From UBA2287 sp964479665 (GTDB lineage Bacteria; Bacteroidota; Bacteroidia; Bacteroidales; Tenuifilaceae): a DNA stretch of 64,000 bases. The stretch covers positions 62,001 through 126,000 of the forward strand of contig CAYZNN010000003.1 in the NCBI GenBank assembly GCA_964479665.1, given 5' to 3'. The position numbers and the translations under genes were made by a program. Within the stretch, counting starts at the first letter, position 1. Each line of letters begins with the position of its first letter. The notes under the pieces are model-generated. The model was not told the origin of the DNA and searched no databases. It saw only the letters and a list, made by a program, of their open reading frames with translations. Shown here piece by piece: positions 52,282 to 61,778 of the stretch.

Positions 52282-54027
52282 CTAACGTAGAATTTTTCGA
52301 ACGAATGCAACCGTAAAATACGACATTAAAAAAACACCAAAGAAACCAAGTGCACTGCTAATTATTCGTGAATAGCCAAGCGGTATGAATTCGCCATAAC
52401 CAATTGTGAAGAAGGTTATTATGCAAATGTATATTGATCGAAAAAAAAGTCCTGGGTCAGTAGCAAGGTCGCTCGAGGCTACAACATCGCCAATTCCTGT
52501 AAGAGAAAAAATAGTATAAAGCGATGAGAAAAATAGAATTATGCTTATAATACTAACTATTACTCTTTGGGGAGAGGTTGCATAAAGCCCCATCCAATCG
52601 AATACAAGGAGTTTGAAAAAGTATGAGGGGTATGCAATAATTTTTTTAATACCGGAATTATTTTTTTGGGTATCAAGTTCATGGCGGTTCCTGCATCGCA
52701 TCAACTCAACATATGCTAAATCTTCATCGTCGTAACGGCCCAAATCGCTGAAATTTTGTTTAAGGATTCGAAACTGATCGGCTTTGTCGGCCCAATTAGT
52801 GTTCGTTTGACTATAAATTGCTGCTTTAATATTATTAGCCTCCCATTGAACATAAAAGCGCCCCAGTAGCCTAAACCCCGAAAAGTTGATAATACAAACA
52901 CTGGGCGGTTCACCATGCGAGTAAAAGTCCACTATATCGCGGGCAATACAACCCGAAAGGTCAATGATCTCTGCTCTTTCAACATGAATATTTAATGTGC
53001 CATTGAATTGGCACGAAGTAAGAACTAGCGATTTGAAAATCCCATTAAAGAAAGAAATATTACCAGGGAAAACGACACGATCAAATACAATATCGGATCC
53101 ATGGGCTTGGAAAAGTTCAAATGAAACTTCGCTGGCTCCAAAAACCGATTTAATGAATGAGACTCTTCCATTCTTTACCTCTGCGCCATCGAAGTTAACA
53201 TAACCTTCAGAAAAAACGCAACGATTGAAGCTGGTTTTGCCACTACCAAAATCAACATTTCGAAAATCGCTATGGCCTTTGCAGAAATCGGCTTGTTCGA
53301 ATATTACTGTTTTGTTACCAAAGCGAGCGTAACGGAAATCGCACTTTCCGTCGCCAAAACGGGTAATTTTAAAATTTGCCTCGCTGTTGTTAAACCGAGT
53401 ATTAACAAATGAAACATCGCCTTTGCCAAAGTCTGTATTTATGAATGAAACCTGACCGTTACCAAAATCTGTATCCTGAAAATCCTTAAGGCCCTCAGAA
53501 AAAATGGTGTTTTTTAGCGTTAATATTTCTGAAATTGAATGGCACTGGGTCATTAAGAACCTGTCGGTTTTAATAAATAGCTCATCCAGTTGAACATTCG
53601 AACAATAAAAATTACTATAATTGAAATTAACTCCCCCGCCAATGAAGGTAGCTCCGCTAAAAGCAAGGGAATCTCCTTTGAATGTAGCATAAGTTAAATC
53701 GGTATCGTAGGTTGAAGCAAAAAAAGCGAACCTGGCTGAAAAGTTATTAATGTCAATTAATTCATGCTTGTCTCTAAGAAGGTACCTTCTACAGGCAGTT
53801 AGTGAAAAACCTTTAATAAAACAGTTATCTAAATTTACTGACTCACCTTTTCCAATGGAATCGTAAATACTATCAAGGTCGGGAACTCCTAGTTCAAATT
53901 CTTCAAGTTGTTTGCCCTGATCATTAAATATGGTAACTTTTGCAGTTTGAGAAGTTGTAAAACCATCGGGTCTGTAAAAGGCCCTATTGAATAGCTGTAC
54001 CTGAAAGGTGTCGAAACTTCTGGCCAT
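52282..54027 (-). CDS. 12-residue beta-solenoid fused to a two-TM K+ channel
   Basis: 581 residues. Residues ~174-317 contain about twelve consecutive 12-residue units of the form F-G-x-G-x-x-x-F-x-x-x-x (FGNGQVSFINTD, FGKGDVSFVNTR, FGDGKCDFRYAR, FGSGKTSFNRCV). The C-terminal ~100 residues hold two membrane helices flanking a pore loop with the K+ selectivity filter TIGYGE (~549). The solenoid precedes the pore and is probably cytosolic, since no signal peptide is visible. Pentapeptide-type proteins with ion-channel ends exist, but here the repeat length is 12. A role in K+ flux control, perhaps related to the TrkH locus, is inference. Confidence 0.8.
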   Translation of the reverse strand: MARSFDTFQVQLFNRAFYRPDGFTTSQTAKVTIFNDQGKQLEEFELGVPDLDSIYDSIGKGESVNLDNCFIKGFSLTACRRYLLRDKHELIDINNFSARFAFFASTYDTDLTYATFKGDSLAFSGATFIGGGVNFNYSNFYCSNVQLDELFIKTDRFLMTQCHSISEILTLKNTIFSEGLKDFQDTDFGNGQVSFINTDFGKGDVSFVNTRFNNSEANFKITRFGDGKCDFRYARFGNKTVIFEQADFCKGHSDFRNVDFGSGKTSFNRCVFSEGYVNFDGAEVKNGRVSFIKSVFGASEVSFELFQAHGSDIVFDRVVFPGNISFFNGIFKSLVLTSCQFNGTLNIHVERAEIIDLSGCIARDIVDFYSHGEPPSVCIINFSGFRLLGRFYVQWEANNIKAAIYSQTNTNWADKADQFRILKQNFSDLGRYDDEDLAYVELMRCRNRHELDTQKNNSGIKKIIAYPSYFFKLLVFDWMGLYATSPQRVIVSIISIILFFSSLYTIFSLTGIGDVVASSDLATDPGLFFRSIYICIITFFTIGYGEFIPLGYSRIISSALGFFGVFLMSYFTVAFVRKILR

Positions 54028-54095
54028 TTCCTACTTTTTTTCAAAAGTAGGAATAAATATGTAAAAAGCAACAATTCGGGTGCCCAGTTGGGAGT

Positions 54096-55208
54096 TTAAT
54101 ACCATTTAAAAATACGCATGCCAAGTGTAAACATAAAAATGCCAAGGCCATTGAGAAGTAACACAAGGTAGCCAACATTCAGCAATTCTGCACCCTCATT
54201 AAAAATTGCTTTTATTCCATCGGCAAGCATGGTTAGGGGTAGAGCCTGTATGTATGGAATGGTAAATTCGGGAAAATTGTGGTAGCTGAAATAGATACCC
54301 GACAGCAGCATCATAGGCATAACCACAAAATTTATTAGTCCGTTTCCTATTCGGGTTTTGGCAGTTCGCGAACCAACCAGTACTGCAATTCCCGTAAAGG
54401 CTACAATACCCGAAAGAAAGAGGGCAATAAACGCAAATATGCTACCGCTTATAGTTATGTCGAAGTAATAGTGAGCAAACGCAAACACAATGGCTGCCTC
54501 AACCGAACATAGGAAAACCCTTGCAATAAATAGCGAAGCAATGTAATGCCACTTACGAAGGGGAGTAGCCACCATGCGGCGGAGTAATTTTTTGGTTCGT
54601 GCTTCAATAAGTGTATAGCTTATACCCCACATGGTCGACATCATTATGTTCATGGCTAGCAGCCCTGGCACCAAAAAATCGATATAACGACTCCCTTTGG
54701 CAGTTATAGGTTTTATCTCGAACTGCGAATTGCTTGCAACCCTTCCATTGGCTATGGCCGAGAGATGAAGATAAACGAGCTGCGCTTCGGAGTTTTGCTT
54801 GTCGTAATGAAAGATTAATCGACCATTGTTTTCAGTAATTATTAGCGATACATTTCCTCGCTTAAGCATAAGTTCTGCTTCAGTCCATTCAACGGGCTTC
54901 AGAATGTAATGAGTTAAACCCATAAGGCTGTCGCCAAAGTTAGCTGTGTAAAAAACTTTACCAGTAAGCGTATCGGTTGAAGGGTTGAAATGGGAAAGTT
55001 GAGGTATTCTATCTTTCAATTTAGCTGCAGAGGTATCGGATAGTACTATTGCAACTGTTTTAGTTGGTTCAATTTTACTCGAAAAAGCAATGCCCAGCCC
55101 CCATGCCATGAGTATGGGGAAAACCAACGACCAGAATACCACGCCGGGTTCGCGGTAAAATTCACGAACTTCAACAAGAATGAGTTGAAAAAGGGGATGT
55201 TTGAACAT
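54096..55208 (-). CDS. ABC-2 type transporter permease
   Basis: 370 residues. One N-terminal helix (~20-45), a long extracytoplasmic domain (~50-175), then five helices in the C-terminal half, including FLVPGLLAMNIMMSTMWGIS and the MVATPLRKWHYIASLF coupling region. It matches ABC-2 permeases of multidrug or Na+ export systems. Its start is 9 bp after the stop of the ATPase gene. Confidence 0.9.
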   Translation of the reverse strand: MFKHPLFQLILVEVREFYREPGVVFWSLVFPILMAWGLGIAFSSKIEPTKTVAIVLSDTSAAKLKDRIPQLSHFNPSTDTLTGKVFYTANFGDSLMGLTHYILKPVEWTEAELMLKRGNVSLIITENNGRLIFHYDKQNSEAQLVYLHLSAIANGRVASNSQFEIKPITAKGSRYIDFLVPGLLAMNIMMSTMWGISYTLIEARTKKLLRRMVATPLRKWHYIASLFIARVFLCSVEAAIVFAFAHYYFDITISGSIFAFIALFLSGIVAFTGIAVLVGSRTAKTRIGNGLINFVVMPMMLLSGIYFSYHNFPEFTIPYIQALPLTMLADGIKAIFNEGAELLNVGYLVLLLNGLGIFMFTLGMRIFKWY

Positions 55209-55217
55209 AACGTTGGG

Positions 55218-56147
55218 TTAATTTGTGGTTAAATGCTTCCCTGTCATTGAGATAAACAGGTCGTCGAGGGTTATTTTTCGGCATTCAAACTGCAAAAGTG
55301 TAATGTTATTTATGCTAATAGCATTAAGGAAATGGGGCAACTGCTCAACTATGCTTCGCACAATAAGCTTTCCTGAGTTGGTATTTTCGTCCCATATTAA
55401 TTTTATAACACCATCGCCACAGAAAATGCTACTGTTAATAGCCTCTTTGGTGGAAAACTCAATAATTTCTTTACTATTACTTGCATTTAAAAGTTCGTCG
55501 AGGGTACCCTGGGCAAGTATTTTCCCTTTGTCCATAATTATTATTCTGTCGCATAGGTATTCGGCCTCCTCCATGTAGTGGGTGGTTAAAATAAGCGAAG
55601 TATTCTTGCTTTGCTTAAGCGACATAAGAATATTCCATATTTCCCTTCGGGCAGTTGGGTCGAGACCCGTTGTGGGCTCGTCGAGAAGCATAAGCTCTGC
55701 ATTATTTAATAGGGCAATAGCTAGCGCTAATTTCTGACGCTGGCCTCCCGAAAGATTCTGAACGTAGCTCTTACGCTTATCGTCGAGCCCAACGGTTGTA
55801 ATTACTTCATTAACCCTGCCTTGCGGCAGCCCGTAGAAACTGGCGAAAAGCTGCACCGTTTCGGTTACCCTGAGCTTATCAATGAATCGGGTTTCTTGCA
55901 ACGATAGGCTTATTGTGTTTCGTAGTTCTTGCTCATTCCCACTCCATTGCTTTCCCGAAATGAAAATTTGGCCACTTGTTGGCATTTGAATTCCCTCAAT
56001 CATTTCAACAGTGGTAGTTTTACCTGCACCGTTGGGCCCAAGCAGGGCAACAAATTCGCCCTTCTTCACGCTAAAAGTTACACCCTCAACGGCTTTTACC
56101 TCTTTGAAAGATTTATATATATTTTGAACTTCAAGAATGTTACTCAT
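55218..56147 (-). CDS. ABC transporter ATP-binding protein
   Basis: 309 residues. Walker A GPNGAGKTTTVEMI, Q-loop LQETRF, signature LSGGQRQK, Walker B LMLLDEPTTGLDP and the H-loop TTHYMEEAEYLCD are all intact. A C-terminal ~80-residue tail (from ~220) is of the DrrA/CcmA type. It drives the permease encoded immediately downstream. The pair forms a two-gene export operon of unknown substrate, beside the MoxR/Bat operon, with divergent starts 208 bp apart. Confidence 0.95.
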   Translation of the reverse strand: MSNILEVQNIYKSFKEVKAVEGVTFSVKKGEFVALLGPNGAGKTTTVEMIEGIQMPTSGQIFISGKQWSGNEQELRNTISLSLQETRFIDKLRVTETVQLFASFYGLPQGRVNEVITTVGLDDKRKSYVQNLSGGQRQKLALAIALLNNAELMLLDEPTTGLDPTARREIWNILMSLKQSKNTSLILTTHYMEEAEYLCDRIIIMDKGKILAQGTLDELLNASNSKEIIEFSTKEAINSSIFCGDGVIKLIWDENTNSGKLIVRSIVEQLPHFLNAISINNITLLQFECRKITLDDLFISMTGKHLTTN

Positions 56148-56354
56148 TTTTAATGATTATTTAAATAGAAACTTGCTTGTAAAGTTAGCATAATATGGAG
56201 CCTGCATCTAGTATTTCCATCAATTCTTCGTGTTATAATTTCTTATACATTTTTAACGCTATTTAACACCAAATACCCTGAATTATCTACAAATTTGCGA
56301 TTGCATTGTATAAGCGTATTAAACAACTGTGTTTAATGTAAAAATTAAGAATAT

Positions 56355-57365
56355 ATGCAATCTTCAAACGAAACCGCAATGGTAAACATAAAGGAACTTA
56401 ATGAGCGCATTCGCCTCGAAAGTTCATTTGTTGATATTATAAACATGGAAATGGGCAAGGTGATTGTTGGGCAGAAACACCTTGTTGAGAGTTTGCTAAT
56501 TGGCTTATTGGCTGATGGGCACATCCTCCTCGAAGGGGTTCCGGGTTTGGCCAAAACATTAGCCATTAACACCTTGGCAAACACCATCGACGCAGGTTTT
56601 GCCAGAATTCAGTTCACCCCCGATTTGCTCCCTGCAGACCTTATAGGTACCATGGTTTATAGCCAGAAAAAAGAGGAGTTCCATGTGAAAAAGGGCCCCA
56701 TTTTTACCAACTTTGTTTTAGCCGATGAGATTAACCGGGCTCCAGCCAAAGTTCAAAGTGCTTTGCTCGAGGCTATGCAGGAAAGGCAAATAACTATTGG
56801 CGACCAAACATTTTCGTTACCTTCACCTTTCCTTGTGTTGGCAACACAAAATCCCATTGAGCAGGAGGGAACCTACCCATTGCCCGAAGCGCAGGTGGAT
56901 AGGTTTATGCTGAAGGTGAAAATTACCTATCCAAAGGTTGAAGAGGAAAAACAGATTATGCGCATGAATGCTGCACCCCATTTTCCCAAATCGGAAAGGG
57001 TTATTAAGCCCGAAGATATTGTGAAGGCCCGTAACGTGGTTCGCGATGTTTACATGGACGAAAAAATTGAAAAGTACATTCTCGATATAGTTTTTGCAAC
57101 CCGTTTCCCAAAGGAATTCAAACTTGAGAAATTTCAACCCATGATAGCTTATGGTGGCTCACCACGTGCCAGTATAAATTTAGCGTTGGCATCGAAAGCC
57201 TATGCGTTCATTAGGCGAAGGGGGTATGTTATTCCAGAGGATGTTCGTTCGGTTAGCCACGATGTGCTTCGCCACAGAATTGGGCTTACATACGAAGCCG
57301 AAGCAGAAAATATAACAACTGAGGATATTATTACCGAAATTTTAAATACCATCGAAGTTCCTTAG
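56355..57365 (+). CDS. MoxR-type AAA+ ATPase
   Basis: 336 residues. Walker A LEGVPGLAKTLA (~59), Walker B LADEINRAP, sensor 1 ATQNP, and PLPEAQVDRFM with the arginine finger region. MoxR ATPases act as chaperones with von Willebrand A proteins. The gene is first in the aerotolerance operon, with a short gene next and a DUF58 protein two genes on. The AT-rich 207-bp upstream region is gene-free and its promoter is not resolved. Confidence 0.96.
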   Translation: MQSSNETAMVNIKELNERIRLESSFVDIINMEMGKVIVGQKHLVESLLIGLLADGHILLEGVPGLAKTLAINTLANTIDAGFARIQFTPDLLPADLIGTMVYSQKKEEFHVKKGPIFTNFVLADEINRAPAKVQSALLEAMQERQITIGDQTFSLPSPFLVLATQNPIEQEGTYPLPEAQVDRFMLKVKITYPKVEEEKQIMRMNAAPHFPKSERVIKPEDIVKARNVVRDVYMDEKIEKYILDIVFATRFPKEFKLEKFQPMIAYGGSPRASINLALASKAYAFIRRRGYVIPEDVRSVSHDVLRHRIGLTYEAEAENITTEDIITEILNTIEVP

Positions 57366-57368
57366 GCA

Positions 57369-57791
57369 ATGTGTAATTCCTTTCGCCATACAATTTTGCT
57401 TCTGTTTCAGCTGGTGCTCTATTTCCCTAGTAGCGGTCAAAATTATATTGGCCTTCATAAAGATGAAATCAGGGAAAGGGTTAGGCATGAGCAGCAAGGG
57501 TTTGTTTTTACTAAGGAAATTGAAAATGGCGATAAGAGTTTCATTAAGTTCGAAAACACTTTTGAGGAGCAAACATTGCTCTACGTTTTAAATGCACAAG
57601 GCTACTGTACAAGCGTGTCGAGGATGTATAATACATGGCTATTCAATCGTGTAAAAACCGATCTCGATTCCAAATTCAAACCAGCTGGCGACCAACGTTG
57701 GATTGAAAACCTGCAAGGTAAAGAGTTTGAGGTCCTTCTTCGGAAAAGCGAATGGTTTATTACAGTAGTAACATTACCATTGAAACAGTAA
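57369..57791 (+). CDS. Secreted small protein inserted in the bat operon
   Basis: 140 residues with a signal peptide (~1-22, ending SSGQ). The mature part is a compact mixed fold (IGLHKDEIRERVRHEQQGFV, KSFIKFENTFEEQTLLYVL, NTWLFNRVKTDLDSKFKP) with one or two cysteines. No family is recognised. It lies 3 bp after moxR and 7 bp before the DUF58 gene, so it is almost certainly co-expressed with the MoxR/Bat set. It could be a periplasmic accessory. Confidence 0.7.
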   Translation: MCNSFRHTILLLFQLVLYFPSSGQNYIGLHKDEIRERVRHEQQGFVFTKEIENGDKSFIKFENTFEEQTLLYVLNAQGYCTSVSRMYNTWLFNRVKTDLDSKFKPAGDQRWIENLQGKEFEVLLRKSEWFITVVTLPLKQ

Positions 57792-57798
57792 GAATGCT

Positions 57799-58686
57799 AT
57801 GGAAGCATCGGAACTTTTAAAACGGGTTCGAAAAATTGAGATCAAAACGCGGGGGCTCTCAAGACATATTTTTGCAGGGCAGTACCATAGCGCGTTCAAA
57901 GGCAGGGGTATGGCTTTCAGCGAGGTGCGCGAATACCAGTATGGCGACGATATTCGGAATATCGATTGGAATGTAACGGCCCGCTTCAATTCACCTTTCG
58001 TTAAGGTTTACGAAGAGGAACGCGAACTTACAGTTATGCTTTTGGTAGATGTGAGCGGTTCACGCATGTTTGGAACTACCAATTACCTTAAAAAGAACGT
58101 TATTACCGAAATATCGGCTGTTCTCTCTTTTTCTGCGATTCAGAACAACGATAAAATTGGGGTTATTCTTTTCAGCGATAAGGTTGAACTTTTTATTCCC
58201 CCCAAAAAGGGTAGAACCCATATTCTCCATATTATCCGTCAACTCATTGGCTTTACCCCAACAAGTAGGGGTACCAACCTGTCGGAAGCGCTTCGTTTCC
58301 TTACTAATGCCATTAAGAAGCGCTGTACCGCTTTTGTGCTGAGCGATTTTATGGATTACAACCAGGATGCAACCGATGCCAATTTCGAGGAGGCGCTCCG
58401 TATTGCTGGCAACAAGCACGATGTGGTAGCCATAAGGGTTTTCGATCCAAGGGAGTCACAATTGCCCCCACTGGGGCTCGTTAAAATGAAAGATGCCGAA
58501 ACCGATGGTTTTGTATGGATTGACAGCTCGAGCTTGGCCGTTAGAAACCATTTTGAAAAGCACTGGCAAAAAAGTGAAGCCCTTCTGAAGCAAACCTTTT
58601 CGAGGTGTCAAATCGATTCCACGGCCATAGCTACTGATCAGGATTATGTTAAGCCCCTCATTAAACTTTTTAAATTACGTTCATAA
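57799..58686 (+). CDS. DUF58 (vWA-like) protein of the Bat system
   Basis: 295 residues. DUF58 hallmarks: FAGQYHSAFKGRGMAFSEVR, YQYGDDIRNIDWNVTARF (~47-64) and the MIDAS-like LLVDVSGSRMFGT (~80). No transmembrane helices, so it is cytoplasmic. DUF58 proteins accompany MoxR in Bat/aerotolerance loci and are thought to be MoxR clients. Confidence 0.93.
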   Translation: MEASELLKRVRKIEIKTRGLSRHIFAGQYHSAFKGRGMAFSEVREYQYGDDIRNIDWNVTARFNSPFVKVYEEERELTVMLLVDVSGSRMFGTTNYLKKNVITEISAVLSFSAIQNNDKIGVILFSDKVELFIPPKKGRTHILHIIRQLIGFTPTSRGTNLSEALRFLTNAIKKRCTAFVLSDFMDYNQDATDANFEEALRIAGNKHDVVAIRVFDPRESQLPPLGLVKMKDAETDGFVWIDSSSLAVRNHFEKHWQKSEALLKQTFSRCQIDSTAIATDQDYVKPLIKLFKLRS

Positions 58687-58695
58687 TGGTTTGTT

Positions 58696-59721
58696 ATGGT
58701 GCGATTAACTAAATATTCTTTTCTTCAAATTGTACTGTTGGTTACTATGCCTCTATTCACATTGGCCCAACTTCCGCAATACGAGTTTAAGGCATCGGTA
58801 AGCAAAGACACGATTACAATTGGCGACCAAATAGAATTCAACATTCTGGTTGCCTTACCCAAAGGTTACACTTTCAGTTTTTCAGCACATACCGACACTC
58901 TTGCTAAAGGCATTGAAATCCTTCAGCCCTTCCGAATCGATACCCTTAAAAACGCAGCCGACCGAACCGAGTATATATACAAACTTCTGATAACCTCATT
59001 CGATAGCGGAGTTCACAGAATTGCTCCCCAGAAAATTGCATTTGGTAATAGTGAGCCCTTTGATACGGTTCAAACTGCAGCGGTTTGGCTTACAGTAAAA
59101 ACTGTTCCTCGCGATACTACCGTTGCAGGCATTTTCGATATAAAACAGCCACTCGATGAGCCTATTACATTTGCAGAAGTTGCACTCTGGGTGGGCGGAA
59201 CTATACTTCTTGGCGCAATTATTTTCTTTTTGGTATTGCTAATCAAAAGGTTATTGCAACGTAAACCAATTGTTTTATTCGAAAAACCCAAAGACCCTGC
59301 CCATGTGGTTGCACTCAGAAAATTGCAATCAATATTCGATGCCAAACGTTGGCTCGACGACGATTATAAAACTTTTCATTCTGAAGTTACCGAAATAATT
59401 CGCGAATACATCGAAGGCCGATTTGGAATTCCAGCTCTTGAGCAAACCACTATGGGTATTGTTCATTCATTTCAAAAGGACAATGTAATTCCGAAAGCAC
59501 TTTTCGAAAAGTTTTTCGAAAACTTTGCAACATCCGATTTAGTAAAATTTGCCAAGTATTCGCCCTCAGTTCAGGAGAATGAGTCGCTCCTCAAGTTCGC
59601 ATTCGACTTTGTTAGAGAAACCAAACAGGTTGAGGAGATCCCCACTGTAAATGAACAATTAGTGGATAAAAACTCTAATAGCATAAGTGTAACCAATTCA
59701 GAAAAGAGAGTTGAATTATGA
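58696..59721 (+). CDS. Membrane protein of the Bat operon (BatD-like N-terminal domain, one TM)
   Basis: 341 residues. A signal peptide (~1-25) is followed by a beta-sandwich domain (~26-135), a membrane helix (~165-185, WVGGTILLGAIIFFLVLLI) and a cytoplasmic domain (~200-325) with AKRWLDDDYKTFHSEVTEII and EYIEGRFGIPALEQTT. It lies between DUF58 and BatA, a position usually occupied by a conserved Bat-cluster membrane protein. Its last codon overlaps the ATG of batA (ATGA), so coupling is likely. Confidence 0.75.
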   Translation: MVRLTKYSFLQIVLLVTMPLFTLAQLPQYEFKASVSKDTITIGDQIEFNILVALPKGYTFSFSAHTDTLAKGIEILQPFRIDTLKNAADRTEYIYKLLITSFDSGVHRIAPQKIAFGNSEPFDTVQTAAVWLTVKTVPRDTTVAGIFDIKQPLDEPITFAEVALWVGGTILLGAIIFFLVLLIKRLLQRKPIVLFEKPKDPAHVVALRKLQSIFDAKRWLDDDYKTFHSEVTEIIREYIEGRFGIPALEQTTMGIVHSFQKDNVIPKALFEKFFENFATSDLVKFAKYSPSVQENESLLKFAFDFVRETKQVEEIPTVNEQLVDKNSNSISVTNSEKRVEL

Positions 59722-60710
59722 ACGGAATAGCCTTTGCACATCCAGCCATTTTGTATTTGCTGCTTCTAGTGCCCGCATTGGTTGCTTGGTATATTTTCCG
59801 ACAGCGCGACCCCGATGCAAGCATTCAGTTTTCTGGAATTCAACGTTTTGCTGATGCTCCCAAATCAATCCGCATTTATCTGCGCCATGTGCCGTTTGCA
59901 TTGAGAATGCTAGCGATTGCGTTTGTTATTATTGCTCTTGCTCGCCCCCAATCTACCAATTCCTTTAAAAATATTCAGACCGAAGGGATTGATATAGTTG
60001 TTGCACTCGATATTTCAACCAGCATGCTTGCTAGCGATTTTAAACCCGATCGGATTGAAGCAGCCAAAGAAATTGGAATTCAATTCATCTCGGGAAGAAA
60101 AAACGATAGGATTGGCTTGGTTGTATTTGCCGGCGAGAGTTTTACGCTCTGTCCGCTTACTACCGACCATGCTACGGTTATTAACCTTTTTAAAGATGTA
60201 AAATCCGGTCATATTGAGGATGGAACTGCCATCGGCTTGGGACTGGCAACGGCCATATCGAGGCTAAAGGATAGCGATGCTATTAGCCGGGTTATTATCA
60301 TTCTGACCGATGGAGTTAACAATCGGGGTGAAATTGCACCTATTACAGCTGCTGAAATTGCAAAAACCTACGGAATTAGGGTTTACGCTGTTGGAGTGGG
60401 AACTCAGGGGGAAGCACCGTATCCTATTCAAACCCCATTTGGCATTCGTTACCAGAACAGAAAGGTTGAAATTGACGAATCTTTGTTGCAAAAAATTGCA
60501 GAAATAACCGGAGGTCAGTATTTTAGGGCGCACAATAACATGGCACTTAAGAGTGTTTACGAGGAAATTGATAAGCTGGAGCGTACCAAAATGGAAGTAA
60601 CTGAGTTTAGCAAAAAACAAGAGGAATTCCGAAGGTTTGCTGTGCTTGCTTTTATTCTTCTGGCTGCCGATTTGTTGCTTAGAACAACTCTATTTCGAAG
60701 TATACCTTAA
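59718..60710 (+). CDS. batA: BatA, vWA-domain aerotolerance protein
   Basis: 330 residues. An N-terminal BatA-type membrane helix pair (~5-75), then a vWA domain with the MIDAS motif ALDISTSMLASDF (~95), TDGVNNRGEIAP and a C-terminal helix (~305-325). Bat proteins protect Bacteroides from oxidative and aerobic stress through an envelope complex. Starts by ATGA overlap. Confidence 0.93.
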   Translation: MNGIAFAHPAILYLLLLVPALVAWYIFRQRDPDASIQFSGIQRFADAPKSIRIYLRHVPFALRMLAIAFVIIALARPQSTNSFKNIQTEGIDIVVALDISTSMLASDFKPDRIEAAKEIGIQFISGRKNDRIGLVVFAGESFTLCPLTTDHATVINLFKDVKSGHIEDGTAIGLGLATAISRLKDSDAISRVIIILTDGVNNRGEIAPITAAEIAKTYGIRVYAVGVGTQGEAPYPIQTPFGIRYQNRKVEIDESLLQKIAEITGGQYFRAHNNMALKSVYEEIDKLERTKMEVTEFSKKQEEFRRFAVLAFILLAADLLLRTTLFRSIP

Positions 60711-60729
60711 AAAAAGAGAGAGGTTAACT

Positions 60730-61767
60730 ATGTTTCGCTTTTCGCATACCGAGTATTTTTACCTTTTAGGAATTGTTCCAATCCTTTTGTTGGTTTATTT
60801 CATATCATCCTATTACCGTAAGCGCAGAATTTCTCTATTCGGAAATTTAGCATTGTTGCGGGAGCTAATGCCAGGTGTTTCTTTCCGAAGGGGTTGGATT
60901 AAATTTATATTTGCCCTAATGGCCGTTACCGCTATAGCTGCTGCCATAGCCGGTCCACAGTTCGGTTCAAGGCTTACCGAAGTGAAGCGTAAGGGTATAG
61001 AAATAATAATTGCTCTCGACGTTTCCAACAGCATGCTGGCTCAGGATATTAGCCCTAACCGGCTCGAAAGAGCAAAACTAGCCATAAATCAGCTGGTCGA
61101 TAGGTTCACCAACGACCGTATTGGGCTTATTGTTTTTGCTGGCGATGCCTATGTTCAATTACCTGTAACCAGCGATTATGTTTCGGCTAAAATGTTCCTG
61201 TCGTCCATAAATCCCGGAATTGTTTCTAAGCAGGGTACAGCAATTGGAACAGCAATTAATTTGGCATCCAACTCGTTCAGTTTAAATGAAGAAGCAAAGA
61301 GGGTTCTCATAATCATTTCCGATGGTGAAAATCATGAAGACAACCCCATAGAAACTGCCAAGGCTGCTGCTCAAAAAGGAATTATAATTCATACTATAGG
61401 AATCGGATCGGTACAGGGAGCACCGCTTCCTATGCCTTCGGCGCACGGAGGAGTCGATTTTTTGAAGGATAAGGAGGGGAATGTGGTAGTGAGCCGCCTC
61501 AACGAGCAAACCCTTTCGCAAATTGCCGTTACAGGCAACGGAAACTATGTTAGGGCAACCAACACACAATTCGGATTACTTCCGCTATTCGACGAAATTA
61601 ACCGCATGGAACGTACCAGGTTTAAAGAGAAGGTTTATGCCGACTTCGACGATCAGTTTCAATATTTACTCGCTCTGGCACTCATTATTCTAGTTGTCGA
61701 CTTTTTTATACTCGAACGCAAGAATAGATGGCTTCAGCAACTCAATTTATTTGGAAGGAACAACTAA
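60730..61767 (+). CDS. batB: BatB, vWA-domain aerotolerance protein
   Basis: 345 residues from ATG 60730 (MFRFSHTEYFYLLGIVP); an earlier frame opening at 60637 would overlap batA and is rejected. An N-terminal helix pair (~10-80), MIDAS IALDVSNSMLAQDI (~95) and ISDGENHEDNP are present, with a terminal membrane helix (~312-330). The paralogous pair BatA/BatB is standard in this operon. BatC starts 11 bp downstream. Confidence 0.93.
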   Translation: MFRFSHTEYFYLLGIVPILLLVYFISSYYRKRRISLFGNLALLRELMPGVSFRRGWIKFIFALMAVTAIAAAIAGPQFGSRLTEVKRKGIEIIIALDVSNSMLAQDISPNRLERAKLAINQLVDRFTNDRIGLIVFAGDAYVQLPVTSDYVSAKMFLSSINPGIVSKQGTAIGTAINLASNSFSLNEEAKRVLIIISDGENHEDNPIETAKAAAQKGIIIHTIGIGSVQGAPLPMPSAHGGVDFLKDKEGNVVVSRLNEQTLSQIAVTGNGNYVRATNTQFGLLPLFDEINRMERTRFKEKVYADFDDQFQYLLALALIILVVDFFILERKNRWLQQLNLFGRNN

Positions 61768-61778
61768 TTTTTTTGGGT

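Noticed and set aside
52282..54027. Classical pentapeptide-repeat protein
   Set aside because: The visible period is 12 residues, not 5, with aligned F and G positions.
60637..60729. Earlier start for batB
   Set aside because: It would overlap batA by about 70 nt and add a hydrophobic, cysteine-bearing segment not expected in BatB.
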